In this document: positions 45,352 to 55,266 of the stretch, in pieces
Layout of the letters: every line of letters begins with the position of its first letter
Numbering within the stretch: the first letter of the stretch is position 1
Source of the DNA: VAXT01 sp963794605
Lineage (GTDB): Bacteria; Actinomycetota; Thermoleophilia; Gaiellales; Gaiellaceae
Assembly (NCBI GenBank): GCA_963794605.1
Contig: CAWCEN010000003.1
Location: 1 to 64,000 of the forward strand
Direction: 5' to 3'
DNA: 64,000 nucleotides
Notes under the pieces: model-generated
Told to the model about the DNA's origin: nothing
Database searches by the model: none
What the model saw: only the letters and a program-made list of their open reading frames with translations
Program-made: the position numbers and the translations under genes

Positions 45352-48191
45352 TTGCTTGCGGCGTTAGTGCGCTTAGCGCACCGATTTCACGTACGGCGAA
45401 TCCTTCCCGTTACTGGGCTGTCGATGCTCGTCCTCGTCGTGAGCATGTCTGCCCACCCGACGAACGCTCAGCTCTTCTTCGCTCCCGACGGCGACGACAG
45501 CCCACGGATCTCGATCGGCGACGCCAGCGTCGCCGAGGGCGACTCCGGCACGAGCCCGATGACATTCACCGTCTCGCGAAGCGGGTCGACGCACGGGACG
45601 AGCAGCGTGCACTACGAGACCCAGGGCGTCACGGCGACCTCAGGTGTCGACTTCGCGCCTGAATCGGGGCAGCTGAGCTTCCCGACCGAGGTCACGACCC
45701 GGACGATCACCGTCAACGTCACCGGGGACCTCCTCGACGAGTCGGACGAGGTTCTCGTGGTCAACCTCTCGAACCCGAACGGCGGCCACATCCTCGACGG
45801 GCAGGGGCTCGGCACGATCACGGACGACGACACCGCCCCCGTCGCCGCGTCACAAAGCGCAATCACCGACGAGGACACGGCGCTTCCAATGACCCTCGTC
45901 GCGACCGACCCGGACGGCGACCCGCTCACCTACTCGATCGTCACGCCGCCTGCGCACGGCACGATCGCCGGCTCGAGCGCGAATCAGACCTACACCCCGG
46001 CGGCGAACTACGACGGCCCGGACAGCCTCACCTTCCGTGCCAGCGACGGTGCCAACGACTCGAACTTTGCGTCGGTCTCGATCACCGTCGCTCCGGTCAA
46101 CGACCCGCCGGTCGCGAGCCCGAGCTCGACAGTGCTCGCCGAGGACAGCTTCGCGCTCGTCCCGCTGCCCGCGGCCGACGTCGACGGCGATCCGCTCACG
46201 TACTCGATCGTCGACACGCCCGCGCACGGCACGCTCGCCGGCTCGGGCGCGAGCCGCACGTACACGCCCGACCCGAACTACAACGGCTTCGACTCGTTCT
46301 CGTTCAGGGCGAGCGACGGCACGGCCGACTCGAACACGGCGACGGCTTCGCTGACCGTGGTCCCGGTCAACGATGCGCCCGTCGCGGTCAACGACGCGTC
46401 CTCGGTCCAGGAGGACGGCTCGACCCAGCTGGCCGTGCTCGCCAACGACACCGACGTCGACGGCGACGCGCTGACGGTGACGTCGGTCGGCGCCTCCGTG
46501 CACGGGACGGCTGTGCTCGAGGGCGACGGCATGATCCTTTACACGCCCGCGGCGAACTACAAGGGCGGCGACAGCTTCACGTACTCGATCTCGGACGGGA
46601 GCGGCGGCACGGACGCCGCAACGGCGGCGCTCACGGTCACGCCGGTCAACGACGCACCGGTGGCCACGGACGGCGATGCGCAGGTGGCCGAGGACACGCC
46701 CGAGGACGTCCCGCTGCGCGCGACGGACATCGACGGCGACCCGCTGACGTATGCCGTCGTCACGCCGCCCGCGCATGGAACGCTCTCCGGATCGGGCTCG
46801 ACCCGCACGTACACGCCCGACCTTCACTACCACGGGCCGGACTCGTTCACGTTCAAGGCGAACGACGGCGCCACAGACTCGAACGTTGCAACGGTCAGCA
46901 TCACGGTCACGCAGAACGACCCTGCAACGGTCGGCGTCAACGACGTCTCGTCGCAGGAGGGCGACGCCGGTGAGCTCGACGCCGTGTTCACCGTCACGAT
47001 CTCGGAGCCGCCGATCGAGACGGTGGTGATCGACGCGGCGAGCGCAGACGGTACGGCTCACGAGCCGGGCGACTACGGCGCGATGACGACGCGGCTCACC
47101 TTCGCACCGGGTCAGAGCAGCAAGACGGTGGTCGTCAAGGTGCACGGCGACAAGCTCGACGAGCCGGACGAGAACTTCGTCGTCAACCTGACGGTCGTCT
47201 CGGGCGACGTCGTCCTCGGCGACGGCCAGGGCGAGGGCACGATCGTCGACGACGACCCGCTCGTGAGCCTCGCTGTGGGCAACGCGAGCGTCCCCGAGGG
47301 CAACTCGGGCACGAGGACCGCCACGTTCGCGGTCACGCTCTCGACGGCCAGCGGGAAGACGGTCTCCGTCGACTGGCATACGGCGGATGGGACCGCGCAC
47401 GCTCCGTCCGACTACTCGGCCACCGGCGGCACGCTCACGTTCGCTCCGGGCGAGACGACCAAGAACGTCTCCGTGGCGGTCAACGGCGACAGCGAGGTCG
47501 AGCCCGACGAGACGTTCCTCCTCCAGTTGACGAACGGGGCCAACGCGACCGTCGAGGACGGCACCGGAGTCGGCTCGATCGTCAACGACGATTCAGCGGG
47601 ACCGCCTCCGCCGCCACCTCCTCCACCACCCCACCGCTACCGCTTCCTCCACCACCGCCGCCTCCGGTTCCTCAGCCACCGCCTCCGCCCCCGCCGCCGC
47701 CCGTTCCGCCGGCATCGCGGGCGCCGCGCACGCTCCTCGGCTACCGCTGCACGACCATGGGCACCCCCAGGCGCGACGTTCTGACCGGCACGAGGCATCG
47801 CGACGTGATCTGCGGGCTCGGCGGGAACGACACCCTGCGCGGGCTCGGCGGGAACGACGTGCTCATCGGAGGCACCGGCAGTGACCGGCTCGTCGGCGGC
47901 ACAGGGAAGGACGTCCTCATCGGCGAGCGCGGGGCGGACCTGATGCTCGGCCGCAAGGGCGCCGATCGCATGCGCGGCGGCGTGGGCGCGGACCGCATGG
48001 ACGGCGGCAGCGGCGGCGACCGTCTCGCAGGTGGATCCGGCGGCGACTACCTCAACGGCGGCCCCGGCACCGACCTGCTGATGGGTGACCGCGGCAACGA
48101 CTTCATGGTCGGGCTGGAATCATCAGACCGCCTCCGCGGCGGTCCCGGAACCGACCTCTGCCGAACGAATGGCGTGGCCCTTTGCCACTAG
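45352..48191 (+). pseudogene. Large exported Calx-beta / Ig-like / RTX protein, one frameshift
   Basis: From TTG 45352, signal peptide to about residue 40 (ends TNAQ). Domains: one Calx-beta (about 48-160), four tandem cadherin/Ig-like modules of about 92 aa each, 'P.A...S.(V/I)..ED....(P)L.A.D.DGDPLTY.IV..P.HGT...G...TYTP...Y.G.DSF.(F/Y)', two more Calx-beta modules (to about 750), a Pro-rich linker, then RTX nonapeptides (GGNDTLRGLGG...) binding calcium. The frame breaks in the C/CA-rich linker near 47630; the RTX part continues in the next frame from 47757 to TAG 48191. Joined it is about 945 aa. Probably a calcium-stabilised surface adhesin. Confidence 0.85.
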
Positions 48192-48196
48192 GCCGC

Positions 48197-50458
48197 GTGC
48201 GACCGGGCCTCCTCGCGGCGCTCGCGATCGCCGGGGCACTCGTCGCCGCGTCGACGTCCTCCGGGAGCGCCGTCCCGACCGGCTCGGGGTGCGCGCCGAT
48301 CATCCGCACGCTTCAGAACGGCGATCCCACAGTCACAGACGGTGCCGTTCGGGTTCCGGTCGACGGGCTTGGGGCGTTCGGGCGGGGCGCGGTTGCCGGC
48401 GGCGACGCGATCTTCAAGCCACCCAGCGGCTTCGCGCCGCTCGGCACGACGTACACATCGAACCTGTACCTGAGCACCGCGGGCCGCATGCTGGCCGACG
48501 ACTGCGTCAACGGGCAGGTCGAGCTTCTGTCCGAGAATCCGCTCACCACGCGGCTCCAGCTCGGCTCGCTCCGGCTCGACGTGCGCCAGGAGGTCGAGCC
48601 CGTAACGCTCGGAAGCTCGACGCTCCGGCAGGCGTACACGCTCACGAACACGGGCAACTCGGACATGTCGGCGCACCTCGTCAGGCACCTCGACGGCGAC
48701 CTGCGCTTCGACGGGAGCACTGACGACGGAGCCGCTGCGAGCGGTCCCGACGGCCAGACGCTCACGGAGTACGACTCGTCCTCGACCGGCACGCCGCGGG
48801 TCCTCGTCGAGATCACGGGCGCGCTCGACAGCGACCAGACGCCCGACGAGTGGACGATCCAGCCCTTCAACTACCGCCCGGTGATCGAGGGCGCCCACGG
48901 CATACCGCCCGCCGACAACGGCCATGTCTTCAACGACGCAAACGGCGATCTCGTCGCGGACGGGCCGTACGACGTCACGCTCAGCCAGCAGTGGGACGCG
49001 AACCTCGCAGCGGACGAGAGCGTCGTCCTCGAGAGCTCGACTCGCTTCGACGCCGAGGATCGGAGCCCGGTCGCGGCGTCGGACTCCGTGCGAACGGGCC
49101 GCGACCTGCCCGTCGAAGTCGATGTCCGCGCCAACGACAGCGACCCCGACGGCGACGCGCTTTCCGTCGCCGGCGTGACCCAGCCGCAGCACGGAAGCGC
49201 TGCGATCCGGCCGAACGGGACGGTGCGCTACACGCCGGCGAGTGGGTTCGAGGGCAGCGACAGCTTCACGTACACGGTCGGCGACGGCCGCGGCGGCAGC
49301 GCGAGCGCCACGGTCTCGGTCGACGTCGGAACGTTCACGCTGAGCGTCACGAAGACGGGCGACGGACGGGTCACGAGCGCGCCGCCCGGAATCGACTGTG
49401 GCACGAAGTGCAGCGCGGGCTTCACCGGCGGCTCGACGGTGACGCTCGTCGCCCATCCCGACCCGGGCTGGACGCTCGGCGGCTGGAGCGGCGCGTGCAC
49501 CGGAACCGGTCAGTGCACGGTGTCGATGGACGCCGCGAAGTCCGTGAACGCCGATTTCCTGCCTCCGCCCCCGACGGCCGGCTCCACCGCCAACCTGTCG
49601 CTGAACGGCGGCACGGTGCTCTTCAAGCTCCCGCGCTCGGACGACTTCGTCCACCTCGCCGGCGCCGCGCAGGTTCCGATCGGAACCGAGGTCGACACGA
49701 CCGATGGCGCGGCGAAGGTGACTGTCTCGCGCGGCGTCACGCTCGACACGAGCGAGTTCTACGACGGCATGTTCACCGTCCTGCAGCCGAGCCCGAAGGC
49801 CCTGGGCGAGCTCCGCCTCGAGGGAGGCAGCTTCCTCGACTGCGTCTCCTCCTTCCGGGCGCTGGCGAAGAAGCGCGCGCTGCGCCGGCTCTGGGGCAGC
49901 GGCAAGGGGCACTACAGGACCCGCGGCCGCTACTCGTCGGCGACCGTGCGCGGGACGAAATGGCTGACCGAGGATCTCTGCGGCGCGACGCGGATCACCG
50001 TTGTGGAGGGAACCGTGCTCGTCCACGACTTCGTCCGGAACGTCGACGTCCGCGTCCCGGCCGGGCGCAGCTACCGCGCCGAGGCCCTGTCGCGCAGCGT
50101 TCGGAACGCCGGCTGCACGATCGTCGGCACGAACCAGCGTGACTTCCTGCACGGGACTCCCGGGAAGGACGTGATCTGCGGGCTGGGCGGCGACGACGTG
50201 CTGTTCGGCATGGGCGGGACTGATCGGCTGATCGCTGGGCCGGGGAACGACCGTATCCTTGCCGGCCCGGGCGATGATGTTCTGCTCGGGAACGCGGGCA
50301 AGGACTTCATGAAGGGCGGCGCGGGCCACGACGTGCTCGAGGGCGGCGCCGGGAACGACTTCATGGCCGCCCACGACGGCGGCCGCGGCAACGACCGCCT
50401 GACCGGCGGCGGCGGGCGCGACCTCTGCTACACGGACTGGGTTCGGGTCTGCCCGTAA
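48197..50458 (+). CDS. Exported repeat protein with cadherin/Bacterial-repeat and RTX domains
   Basis: About 753 aa from GTG 48197 (a TTG at 48182 is also possible). Signal peptide ends SSGSAV. Residues 35-300 are a beta-rich domain of unknown type with 'TLRQAYTLTNTGNSDMSAHLVRHLDGDL'. One Ig-like module follows (SPVAASDSVR...RGGSASATVSV), then a 'divergent InlB B-repeat' module (GDGRVTSAPPGIDC...GWSGACTGTGQC) and a FecR-like region (TTDGAAKVTVSRGVTLDTSE). Five RTX units end the protein (KDVICGLGGDDVLFGMGGTD). It starts 5 bp after the preceding gene's stop and is clearly its operon partner. Confidence 0.85.
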   Translation: MRPGLLAALAIAGALVAASTSSGSAVPTGSGCAPIIRTLQNGDPTVTDGAVRVPVDGLGAFGRGAVAGGDAIFKPPSGFAPLGTTYTSNLYLSTAGRMLADDCVNGQVELLSENPLTTRLQLGSLRLDVRQEVEPVTLGSSTLRQAYTLTNTGNSDMSAHLVRHLDGDLRFDGSTDDGAAASGPDGQTLTEYDSSSTGTPRVLVEITGALDSDQTPDEWTIQPFNYRPVIEGAHGIPPADNGHVFNDANGDLVADGPYDVTLSQQWDANLAADESVVLESSTRFDAEDRSPVAASDSVRTGRDLPVEVDVRANDSDPDGDALSVAGVTQPQHGSAAIRPNGTVRYTPASGFEGSDSFTYTVGDGRGGSASATVSVDVGTFTLSVTKTGDGRVTSAPPGIDCGTKCSAGFTGGSTVTLVAHPDPGWTLGGWSGACTGTGQCTVSMDAAKSVNADFLPPPPTAGSTANLSLNGGTVLFKLPRSDDFVHLAGAAQVPIGTEVDTTDGAAKVTVSRGVTLDTSEFYDGMFTVLQPSPKALGELRLEGGSFLDCVSSFRALAKKRALRRLWGSGKGHYRTRGRYSSATVRGTKWLTEDLCGATRITVVEGTVLVHDFVRNVDVRVPAGRSYRAEALSRSVRNAGCTIVGTNQRDFLHGTPGKDVICGLGGDDVLFGMGGTDRLIAGPGNDRILAGPGDDVLLGNAGKDFMKGGAGHDVLEGGAGNDFMAAHDGGRGNDRLTGGGGRDLCYTDWVRVCP

Positions 50459-50461
50459 GCG

Positions 50462-51229
50462 CTACAGGCGCCGACCGCGCGCGACGACACAACCTGTAAA
50501 CGGCTCAGCGTCCATCCCCCAGCGACGAGCGAGGGCAACGATTCTTCGTTCCGTGCCTTTGACCGTGAGCTTGCGGACCCGCCAGAGTCCACGTCTGGCG
50601 AGGCGATACTCGCTCCTCTGCGCCGACCACCGCCTGCCGCTGGAGTCTCTCGGCCAAAGCCCCATCACGATCAGCGGGCCGCCACGAACGCAGCGAGCGT
50701 ACGTGCTTCCCGTCCCGGCCGTTCCAAAGAGAGACAGTTGGTCGTCGAGGGTGCGTGGATGAAATCGGAGCTGCGCAAGCCTGTCTCCGACCAGTCCATA
50801 CAGGCTGACATTCACGACTGCGGCTCCGTGCATGCGAGCGACGACGATCTGGGAACGGTTCGCATCGAGCGTGACGGCGGCCGCGAGATACGGCTCTGGA
50901 AACGGCCAACGGCGGATGGGCATGTCGGGCGGCTTGTACCACTCCGGTATGGGCACCGCGAACACTCTCAAGGCTGTCCTGACGACGAGCACGAACCCAC
51001 AGCTCGCCGGCGCACGCGGCGCGTAGTGGATCGAGACGCCGTCGCGCCGGCCGTCGCCATCAACGTCGGCTCGGAGAGGGCTCCCGCCGGGACGTAACGG
51101 CAGGCCCGCTGCTTCCGCGAGCCGCGGACAGGCGATCGTCGCGTGCGATGACTCGAGTGCTTTCGCGCTACCCGCCAGCAGCGACGCGAGCGCCGCCACG
51201 AGGATGATCGCGGAAGGCCGATTCGCCAC
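50462..51229 (-). CDS. Secreted hypothetical protein with VCBS-like segment
   Basis: 255 aa. Signal peptide 1-25 (ends AKALE). Asp-rich loop ADVDGDGRRDGV (54-65) resembles the FG-GAP/VCBS calcium loop. Cys pairs: IACPRL and ASCGFV, YARCVRGG and FTGCVVARG. The rest is beta-rich. Function unknown. It converges on the RTX gene with 3 bp between the stops. Confidence 0.7.
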   Translation of the reverse strand: MANRPSAIILVAALASLLAGSAKALESSHATIACPRLAEAAGLPLRPGGSPLRADVDGDGRRDGVSIHYAPRAPASCGFVLVVRTALRVFAVPIPEWYKPPDMPIRRWPFPEPYLAAAVTLDANRSQIVVARMHGAAVVNVSLYGLVGDRLAQLRFHPRTLDDQLSLFGTAGTGSTYARCVRGGPLIVMGLWPRDSSGRRWSAQRSEYRLARRGLWRVRKLTVKGTERRIVALARRWGMDAEPFTGCVVARGRRL

Positions 51230-51298
51230 CCCTGGAGCTTCGCACAGGGACGCTGGAAGGGAGTCTGAGCAGCTTCGACAGGTCGGTACAATTCAGGC

Positions 51299-51538
51299 GT
51301 GGGCTGGCTCTGGATCGCTCTGCTCACTTGTGCCGTCGCAGTTCTCGTGGCTGCCGAGTGGCCGCGCCTGACCACCCGGTTCGGGTGGGAGGGGCGCCGC
51401 TCGCGCTCTCGGCGCCGTCGGAAGGCTCAGCTGAAGCTCCTGCGCACGGAGGACGATTCGGACGAGTTCGCCGCGAGCGTCGAGCGCGACCTCGCGCAGC
51501 TTCCTACGACGAACGAGCGCGACCGCGACCTGAGCTAG
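51299..51538 (+). CDS. Small membrane-anchored basic protein
   Basis: 79 aa from GTG 51299. N-terminal helix (WLWIALLTCAVAVLVAA, 3-19) followed by an Arg-rich stretch (GRRSRSRRRRKAQLK) and an acidic tail (TEDDSDEFAASVERDLAQL). Its TAG shares bases with the stop of the convergent subtilase gene (CTAG), so both transcripts end on the same 4 bp. Function unknown. Confidence 0.6.
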   Translation: MGWLWIALLTCAVAVLVAAEWPRLTTRFGWEGRRSRSRRRRKAQLKLLRTEDDSDEFAASVERDLAQLPTTNERDRDLS

Positions 51539-53922
51539 CGCACGCGGAACGCGATACTCAGCCGAGCCGTGTTCGGCAGGATCTTCGGCACGTTCTCCAT
51601 GTTCTTCGGCTCCTGGTGATCGGAGACGATGAGCGTGAAGCGATGGCGTCCCCGACGGAGCCCCTTCAGCGACGACGTGATCTCGTTCCGGCCCGCCACG
51701 TAGCGCGCCGACCTGCGAACGCCGTCGACCGCGAGCCGCACGAACTGCTGGTCGATCCCAGCGCCGTTGTCGACCGCGCGCACGCGCAGCCGTCCGCCGC
51801 GCGTCGAGATCAGCTTGAGGCGCGGAGGCGTCGTGTCCGCGATCCAAAAGCGGAAGGTGAACGCGCCTGCACCCGCGGCCGTGCCGCTGTCGAAGACGAT
51901 GTCGTAGACGCCCGGGGCGGGGAGCACCGCTCCGGCGATCGACAGCGGAGTCCCGTACGCAGGCAGGTACGGATTCGCGTTGAACGGGAGCCCGATCTGG
52001 CCGAGCAGCTGGTTCTCGTCGCCTGCCCGCACGACTCGCGGCTCGAGATCCCGGCCGCCGCGTGTGATCGCGACGCCGAAGTTCGCCACTGGGCGGGTCA
52101 GGGACACACGGAAGACCTGCTCCGGCCCGAGCAGCGTGCGCTCGACGCCGAGGATCCGTGCGTCTTCGGGGTACCGGTACGCGCTGACGAGGGCCGGTCG
52201 CCCGCGCGTGTCGCCGCGATACGTGCCCGTCTTCGTGAGCGCGGTCGTCTGCGCCAGGCCCAGCTTGGGCGCGGCCACGCGGAACCAGAACGGGATCCGC
52301 CGGCGGTCGGGGCCCCGCTGGAGCACGACGAAGCCGGTGTGGGTCGCCTCGGTCGCCGCGGGAGAAGCGCTCATTGTGACGGCCAACGGCCCCGGGACAG
52401 CCGTCAGCGGCGCGACGCTCACCGAGACTCCGGCGGCAGCTTGCTGAAGCGTCGCCGACACGGCCCAGGCGCCGGCGCCGCCTCCCGCATCGGAGAGCGC
52501 GACCTGTCGGACCGAGGACGCGCCGGGTGCGACGAAGCCGAACGAGAGGCTCGTCGGCGAGGCGAACACGAGCGGTCGGTCCGCGCGGACGAGATCGATC
52601 GTCCCGCCTCCCTCGCGGGTCGTGTCTGCCTCGACGCCGCCGGGGCCGAGTACCGGCTTGCCGGTGAGCACGAGCGCAGACTTGATCTGCTCGACGGTCC
52701 AGCTGCGATGGCGCTGGCGTAGCAACGCCGCGGCACCCGAGACGTGCGGCGCCGCCATGCTCGTCCCACTGAAATTCGCCCAGAGGCCCGCGCGGCGAGG
52801 CACCGACGAGAGCACATTTTCGCCCGGCGCGGTCACGTCCGGCTTCATGCGCAGCGACATCGGCGTCGGCCCACCCGAGGAGAACGCTGAGATGAAGGGC
52901 CCGCTCTGGCTTTCGGCCGCGGCCGTGATCGCGCTCGCGGAGCTGCCCGGCGACGCCACCGAGCCGGCGCCGAGATCCTCGTAGTCGTTGCCGGCGGCGA
53001 CCACCGGCACGACGCCGGCCGCGGCGGCTCCGTCGAGCGCGCGGGCGACGATGTCCCGGCTCGGGTCGATCTCCGCCTCGCCGAGCGAGAGGTTGATCAC
53101 GTCCATGCCGTCCCGGACCGCCGCCTCGATCCCGGCCACGATCTCCGCCGAGTTCCCGTTCAGGCCGAACCCGTCGTCGGGGATCGTCAGCACCTTGTAG
53201 TTGCCGATGTAGGCCTTCGGCGCGACGCCGGAGATGCGGGAGCCCCTGGCCAGCGTGCGGTAGTTGCCGGCTGCGATGCCCGCGACGTGGGTCGCGTGCT
53301 CCGAGTTCAGCGGGTCGAAGGGGCGCCGCGCGTACCTCCACTTCGGCGAGCGTGGCGCGAACGCGCGGGCGACGATCACCTTGGCGTCGGTGAATCGCTT
53401 GTTGCCCTTCGGAAAGCCGCGGGGCATCTTGTAGCCGCGTGCGCGGAAGTACGGGTGCGCGCTGTCGACGCCGTCGTCGATGATCCCGATCTTCACGCTC
53501 TGGCCGGCGCTCGAGAGCCTCGGCCCCCAGAGCGCCGGCGCGCCGATGAAGCTCGGGGTCGTCGTGCGCAGGGCGTGGTAGCTGACGTTCGGATAGACCT
53601 TCGTCACGCCGTCGACGCTCTGCAGGCGGTCGACCTCGCTCTGGGGAAGCCGAACCGCGAGCCCGTCGAGGACCGTCGAGTAGCGCCGCTGCACGGTCAG
53701 CTCGGGCACGGTCTGCGCGAGACCCGCCTCGACGTTGCCCTGCGCCGCGCTCAGCGTCCGCACCTGCCCGCCGCGCGCGAGCGGAGGCGCATCGAGCGTG
53801 AGGATGACGTCGACGAGCGGTCCGCGCGCAGCGTCAGGAGCCTGTGACTGGGCACCCGCAAGGGCGGGCACCGAGACCAGGGCGACGACGAATAGAAGGA
53901 CGACCCGTTTCAGCTCGGACAT
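51535..53922 (-). CDS. Secreted subtilisin-like serine protease (S8)
   Basis: 795 aa from ATG 53922, at a clear signal peptide (MSELKRVVLLFVVALVSVPALAGAQ read in parts); an upstream start at 54150 would add 76 unlikely residues. An I9-like propeptide is at about 35-115. Catalytic triad: Asp149 (GIIDDGVD), His209 (EHATHVAG), Ser388 (FSGTSMAAPHVSG), oxyanion Asn312. A C-terminal region of about 370 aa has Ig-like beta domains (ARYVAGRNEI...RRGRHRFTLIVSD). Likely an extracellular protease. Confidence 0.92.
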   Translation of the reverse strand: MSELKRVVLLFVVALVSVPALAGAQSQAPDAARGPLVDVILTLDAPPLARGGQVRTLSAAQGNVEAGLAQTVPELTVQRRYSTVLDGLAVRLPQSEVDRLQSVDGVTKVYPNVSYHALRTTTPSFIGAPALWGPRLSSAGQSVKIGIIDDGVDSAHPYFRARGYKMPRGFPKGNKRFTDAKVIVARAFAPRSPKWRYARRPFDPLNSEHATHVAGIAAGNYRTLARGSRISGVAPKAYIGNYKVLTIPDDGFGLNGNSAEIVAGIEAAVRDGMDVINLSLGEAEIDPSRDIVARALDGAAAAGVVPVVAAGNDYEDLGAGSVASPGSSASAITAAAESQSGPFISAFSSGGPTPMSLRMKPDVTAPGENVLSSVPRRAGLWANFSGTSMAAPHVSGAAALLRQRHRSWTVEQIKSALVLTGKPVLGPGGVEADTTREGGGTIDLVRADRPLVFASPTSLSFGFVAPGASSVRQVALSDAGGGAGAWAVSATLQQAAAGVSVSVAPLTAVPGPLAVTMSASPAATEATHTGFVVLQRGPDRRRIPFWFRVAAPKLGLAQTTALTKTGTYRGDTRGRPALVSAYRYPEDARILGVERTLLGPEQVFRVSLTRPVANFGVAITRGGRDLEPRVVRAGDENQLLGQIGLPFNANPYLPAYGTPLSIAGAVLPAPGVYDIVFDSGTAAGAGAFTFRFWIADTTPPRLKLISTRGGRLRVRAVDNGAGIDQQFVRLAVDGVRRSARYVAGRNEITSSLKGLRRGRHRFTLIVSDHQEPKNMENVPKILPNTARLSIAFRVR

Positions 53923-54003
53923 GGTAGAGACGGACGATTGTGCCCGCGATTCGTGGGCAAATTGTGAGCGCGGGACCGCGGCTAGACTTTTTCCGCTACG
54001 CGG

Positions 54004-54058
54004 ATTTTTGCTCGCGCCTTGGGCGCGGGCAAAAAGTGAGCACTGTCTGAGACAGTGC
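54004..54058 (-). terminator. Two hairpins between the subtilase gene and tRNA-Leu
   Basis: TTTTTGCTCGCGCC / GGCGCGGGCAAAAA (54004-54036) is a bidirectional-type terminator with T and A tracts, and GCACTGTC-TGA-GACAGTGC (54039-54057) follows. They lie upstream of both the subtilase gene and the tRNA, so they may insulate the two. GGCTAGACTTTT occurs twice (53980 and 54103), the second just before the tRNA, fitting a promoter -10 region. Confidence 0.65.
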
Positions 54059-54120
54059 GAACCGTGGCGCCTCAGGCTCCCGACCGACGCCTGAACTGCC
54101 GGGCTAGACTTTTGCGTCAC

Positions 54121-54204
54121 GCGGATGTGGCGGAATTGGTAGACGCGCACGGTTCAGGGCCGTGTGGGCGAAAGCTCGTGGAGGTTCAAGTCCTCTCATC
54201 CGCA
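54121..54204 (+). tRNA. tRNA-Leu (CAG)
   Basis: 84-nt class II tRNA with acceptor GCGGATG / CATCCGC, discriminator A, anticodon loop with CAG (GGTTCAGGGCC), a long variable arm (GTGGGCGAAAGCTCGTGG) and T-loop TTCAAGT. No CCA encoded. Confidence 0.96.
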
Positions 54205-54236
54205 TATTTCCCCTGAGCAGGAGTTCACTCGGCAGA

Positions 54237-54836
54237 TCAGTTGCGAGGAACGTCGATGCGGTCTCTGTCGCCGATCTCGCGGATCACACGTGCAGGGACG
54301 CCGGCTGCCACCACACCAGAAGGCAAATCTCGTGTGACGACCGCGCCGGCGCCGACGACCGTGTCGTCGCCGATCGTCACGCCGGGGCAGACGACGACGC
54401 CCCCGCCGAGCCACACGTTGTCGCCGAGAGTGATCGGCTCAGCGGACTCCCATCCGATCCGCCGAGGTTCGGCGTCGATCGGATGAGTGGCGGTGAGGAA
54501 CTGCACTCGTGTGGCGATCTGGCATGCGCTCCCGATCGTGATCGCCGCGCCGTCGAGCATGATGCAGTCGTAGTTAAGGAACGTCCGAGCGCCGATCGAG
54601 ACCCGCGTGCCGTACTCGCAGCGGAACGGCGCACGGACGTGAACTCCCTCGCCGACATGCCCGAGGAGCTCTCGGAGGATCTCGTCTCGCATGTCTTGGT
54701 CCGCGTGGAGGGTTCGGTTGTAGCGATCGACGAGTTCCTGAGCACGTTCGAAGTCGGCCGCGAGGTCGGGATCGTTCCCGATGTACAGGTCACCACGCAG
54801 CATTCGCTCCTTCATCTCGCCCATCGTGCAATTCAT
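54237..54836 (-). CDS. Maltose/galactoside O-acetyltransferase family protein
   Basis: 199 aa. N-terminal Maa-type helix (MGEMKERMLRGDLYIGNDPDLAADFERAQELVDRYN) followed by left-handed beta-helix hexapeptide repeats, with the catalytic His in TATHPIDAE and 'DNVWLGGGVVVCPGVTIGDDTVVGAGAVVTRDLPSG' in overlapping hexads. It transfers acetyl from acetyl-CoA to sugars. Length is slightly above the family norm of about 185. Confidence 0.92.
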   Translation of the reverse strand: MNCTMGEMKERMLRGDLYIGNDPDLAADFERAQELVDRYNRTLHADQDMRDEILRELLGHVGEGVHVRAPFRCEYGTRVSIGARTFLNYDCIMLDGAAITIGSACQIATRVQFLTATHPIDAEPRRIGWESAEPITLGDNVWLGGGVVVCPGVTIGDDTVVGAGAVVTRDLPSGVVAAGVPARVIREIGDRDRIDVPRN

Positions 54837-54947
54837 ACCCCAGGTCTCGGGGACTGACGAACGCGAGCGTTTACGGATAGCTGAGCCCTAGTCTCCGGCT
54901 CGTTCCCAGAAGTACGCCTCCGGCGCCCGATGCAACCCGAGGGAAAG

Positions 54948-54989
54948 CGGCGTGGCTCGGAATCGGGTGATCCCTGGCCACGCCGCTGG
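54948..54989 (-). terminator. Inverted repeat after the Flp pilin gene
   Basis: AGCGGCGTGGC / GCCACGCCGCT form an 11-bp stem around a 15-nt loop, about 18 nt past the pilin stop. Confidence 0.65.
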
Positions 54990-55006
54990 GTGTTGCTCGA
55001 GCTCGA

Positions 55007-55168
55007 CTACGTGATGTAGCCGGCGACGCGGGTCATCGCGCTGACGATGTTGCCCGAGAGCAGGGCAAGCGCGCCGAAGACCGCGATCGTGATGACAGCC
55101 AGGACGACGCCGTACTCGGCCATCGTCTGCCCGTCCTCACGGGTGAGCCAGTTGTAGAGCTTCTGCAT
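55007..55168 (-). CDS. Flp/Fap-type pilin
   Basis: 53 aa from ATG 55168 with GGAGGT 7 nt upstream. The sequence EDGQTMAEYGVVLAVITIAVFGAL holds the prepilin signature: a Gly-containing leader, then Glu+5-Tyr and a hydrophobic helix, typical of Flp pilins (tight adherence pili) that are cut by a TadV-type peptidase. No tad genes lie nearby, so assembly proteins must be encoded elsewhere. Confidence 0.88.
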   Translation of the reverse strand: MQKLYNWLTREDGQTMAEYGVVLAVITIAVFGALALLSGNIVSAMTRVAGYIT

Positions 55169-55266
55169 CGGTGCAGACCTCCATGGAGGGGATCGACGCC
55201 GACGGAAGCGCCGTAGGGTTAGTCCTCACGTCATGGACGAAGTGAGCAGCGGAAGCATCCCCCCGC

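Noticed and set aside
45850..47400. 516-aa open frame on the minus strand
   Set aside because: Antisense shadow of the Calx-beta/Ig gene, periodic only because the sense repeats are.
48188..50374. 728-aa open frame on the minus strand
   Set aside because: Antisense shadow of the RTX gene; Arg/Ala/Val-rich with no domain, while the plus frame has a signal peptide and known modules.
51293..53341. 682-aa minus-strand frame
   Set aside because: Alternative frame of the subtilase gene; lacks the triad.
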